Below are positions 62,567 through 64,000 of a stretch of 64,000 nt of DNA, piece after piece. Numbering within the stretch: position 1 is the stretch's first letter; the number at the start of each line of letters is the position of its first letter. Both the position numbers and the translations under genes were made by a program. Origin of the DNA: Tetmemena sp. SeJ-2015 (Eukaryota > Ciliophora > Spirotrichea > Sporadotrichida > Oxytrichidae); the NCBI GenBank assembly GCA_027382625.1, contig JAJKFJ010023571.1, forward strand, positions 21,204-85,203, written 5' to 3'. The notes under the pieces were generated by a model, which saw only the letters and a list, made by a program, of their open reading frames with translations, was not told the origin of the DNA and did no database searches.

Positions 62567-63346
62567 TTACAAATAGACGAAATTTAATGCACCATCTTGC
62601 GTCATCTTTAACCAGCCACCACGATGTTTTGTTGTGTTGTCGCAATCCCAGTCAGGTAAGACATAGCGTAAGCCCTGTGCCTCATTGTGGATGGCGTGAC
62701 GGTGAGTGTGTCCGTGAATTAAAACACTATTTGGAAATTGTTGATGGAGCGCTGCTACTGCCGATGCATTCACATCCATGATTTCCATGCTCTTGTCTTG
62801 TTGAGCAGAGCTGCTTGCTTGTCGCATGCTCTCAATGATCGCCTTACGTTCCGCGAGTGGTTTTGTCAGAAATTGTTGTTGCCAATTCTCTTGCCGAACG
62901 AGTGAACGAAAAGCCATGTAATTCACATCGTCGGTGCAAAGATGATCGCCATGAGAAAGAATGAGTTTGCGGTTCGCTAGAAGTAGTGTGCTTGGGTCTT
63001 TGAGTAGCTTTGCCTTCGTGCGTTCTGCGAAAGACTCTCCAACTAAAAAATCACGATTCCCAGCAATCCAAAAAATCTGCACACCACGATCGGCCACGTC
63101 ACGAAGTGCTTCAATGATCTTGTGATGGTAGGGATGATCTATGTCATCGTCGCCCGCCCAATATTCAAATAAATCACCTAGCAAATAGAGACGCTCGGTG
63201 TGAATCGCATGGTGATGCAGAAAATCAAGGAATTGATCTGTGGTTCGAGGAATTGCTTCACTTAAATGAATATCGGAAACAAAAAGCGCAACCGATTTGG
63301 GTTGCGCTTCGACCGATGATCCTGGTTGATGTACTGGGCTATTCAT
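62567..63346 (-). CDS. lpxH: UDP-2,3-diacylglucosamine diphosphatase
   Basis: Cleaves UDP-diacylglucosamine to lipid X in lipid A synthesis, at the membrane face. 259 residues of the calcineurin-like phosphoesterase fold with all metal motifs: FVSDIHLSE, LLGDLFEYWAGDDD, AGNRDFL, SHGDHLCTDD and HGHTHRH. Frame intact. Downstream of ppiB on the same strand, the usual order. Confidence 0.95.
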   Translation of the reverse strand: MNSPVHQPGSSVEAQPKSVALFVSDIHLSEAIPRTTDQFLDFLHHHAIHTERLYLLGDLFEYWAGDDDIDHPYHHKIIEALRDVADRGVQIFWIAGNRDFLVGESFAERTKAKLLKDPSTLLLANRKLILSHGDHLCTDDVNYMAFRSLVRQENWQQQFLTKPLAERKAIIESMRQASSSAQQDKSMEIMDVNASAVAALHQQFPNSVLIHGHTHRHAIHNEAQGLRYVLPDWDCDNTTKHRGGWLKMTQDGALNFVYL

Positions 63347-63391
63347 CGTTTGTTGAACTTCAGATAGGCTAATCAGAGTGAAGTCGTTGCT

Positions 63392-63880
63392 TTAAACGAT
63401 TTCGGCTTTTTCTATAACGATGTTCTCAACGGGGACATCGTTATAGAAACTCGAGCGTGTGGTTTTTGACGAGGAAATTTTATCGACAACATCTTTTCCT
63501 TCTGTGACTTCGCCAAATACGCAGTAGCCCCAACCATCTTGTCCAGGGTAATCAAGAAAATCATTATTACTTGTGTTGATAAAGAATTGTGCCGAGGCTG
63601 AATGCGGATCACTTGTCCTCGCCATCGCTAATGCATAGCGCACATTTTTTAATCCATTATTAGCTTCGTTCTCAACAGTACCCTTGGTCGGTTTTTGTTT
63701 CATGCCCACTTCAAAGCCACCACCTTGAATCATAAAGCCACTGATGACACGATGAAAAATCGTACCGACATAATGTCCTGATTCAACATAAGCTAAAAAA
63801 TTGGCGACCGTCTTAGGTGCTTTTTCTGCATTCAATTCGATTTTAATGTTGCCTAGGTTAGTGGTGAGCAGAACAGCCAT
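63392..63880 (-). CDS. ppiB: Peptidyl-prolyl cis-trans isomerase B (cyclophilin)
   Basis: Cytosolic cyclophilin of 162 residues. Conserved segments: [16 protein letters not shown] (with the catalytic Arg), [19 protein letters not shown] and [27 protein letters not shown] precedes the ATG. No signal peptide, so the cytoplasmic form. Confidence 0.96.
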   Translation of the reverse strand: MAVLLTTNLGNIKIELNAEKAPKTVANFLAYVESGHYVGTIFHRVISGFMIQGGGFEVGMKQKPTKGTVENEANNGLKNVRYALAMARTSDPHSASAQFFINTSNNDFLDYPGQDGWGYCVFGEVTEGKDVVDKISSSKTTRSSFYNDVPVENIVIEKAEIV

Positions 63881-63961
63881 AGTAATCCTCTTTTTAGATA
63901 AATTATTGCGATTGAATTTTTTAAATAAGTAACGTGCTTTCGTTACCTTTATTTAGTTATT

Positions 63962-64000
63962 TCAACAGGTTTTATGTATATAGTCCTGATAAGCCTCATC
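63962..64000 (-). CDS. Possible C-terminus of a gene running off the right edge
   Basis: On the minus strand DEAYQDYIHKTC reads to a TGA at 63962-63964, 82 bp upstream of ppiB. Only 12 codons are visible, so this may be chance. Confidence 0.25.
   Translation of the reverse strand, partial: DEAYQDYIHKTC

Overview
The window is bacterial chromosome from a betaproteobacterium, most likely Burkholderiales and probably Oxalobacteraceae. The support is gene order: ndk-rlmN-pilW-rodZ-ispG-hisS-yfgM-bamB-der-hfq-hflX-hflK-hflC-hisZ-purA, and hupB followed by tRNA-Val, tRNA-Asp and ppiD. Further support comes from the complete cbb3 oxidase cluster, a DUF3079 protein and OmpA/LpxH-type envelope genes. 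By eye the base composition leans to AT for that order, as in Undibacterium-like lineages; the genus is inference. I see no prophage, insertion sequence, CRISPR array or rRNA operon.

Layout. 1-3.6 kb: 5' part of nadB (minus strand), hupB, tRNA-Val, tRNA-Asp, ppiD. 3.8-12 kb: microaerobic respiration cluster ccoNOQP-ccoG-fixH-hemN-TauE-like gene, behind a textbook FNR-type promoter. 12-19.5 kb, minus strand: signalling block with an orphan flagellar-rod-like protein, a membrane histidine kinase, a tandem universal stress protein, a Crp/Fnr regulator without the FNR cysteines, a stand-alone receiver, a NarL-type regulator and DbpA. 19.8-35.9 kb, plus strand: conserved housekeeping block from ndk to a phosphoribosyltransferase. 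36-42 kb: tRNA-Leu, rnr, rlmB, cysE, dusA. 42-49 kb: HPP-CBS membrane protein, MarR regulator, DUF3079, tRNA-His, ChaN-like protein, OmpA, PnuC and a NadR-type kinase. 48.7-55.6 kb: rpoD (minus), serS, an NMO-family protein, slyD. 55.8-58.8 kb: a cluster of a J-domain gene and four reading regions I do not recognise, two of them strongly acidic; this is the best candidate for an undescribed system. 59-64 kb: tRNA-Pro, M14 carboxypeptidase, CYTH protein, aminotransferase, lpxH, ppiB.

A caution governs the whole annotation. About twenty genes are interrupted by frameshifts or in-frame stops, including genes no free-living cell can lose (rpoD, hisS, ispG, der). The breaks are mostly one-base gains or losses in short homopolymers, and family-typical protein sequence continues in the next frame. 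Patches near 23.8-24.45, 24.67-24.74, 25.18-25.44, 44.62-45.09, 47.85-47.99 and 48.66-49.33 kb are so error-dense that the genes are recognisable only in fragments. I read this as low-quality draft sequence, not gene decay. In the feature list, genes with one or two frame breaks are typed CDS, and genes with many breaks or in-frame stops are typed pseudogene, but I believe most are intact in the organism. Coordinates of broken genes span the whole inferred gene.
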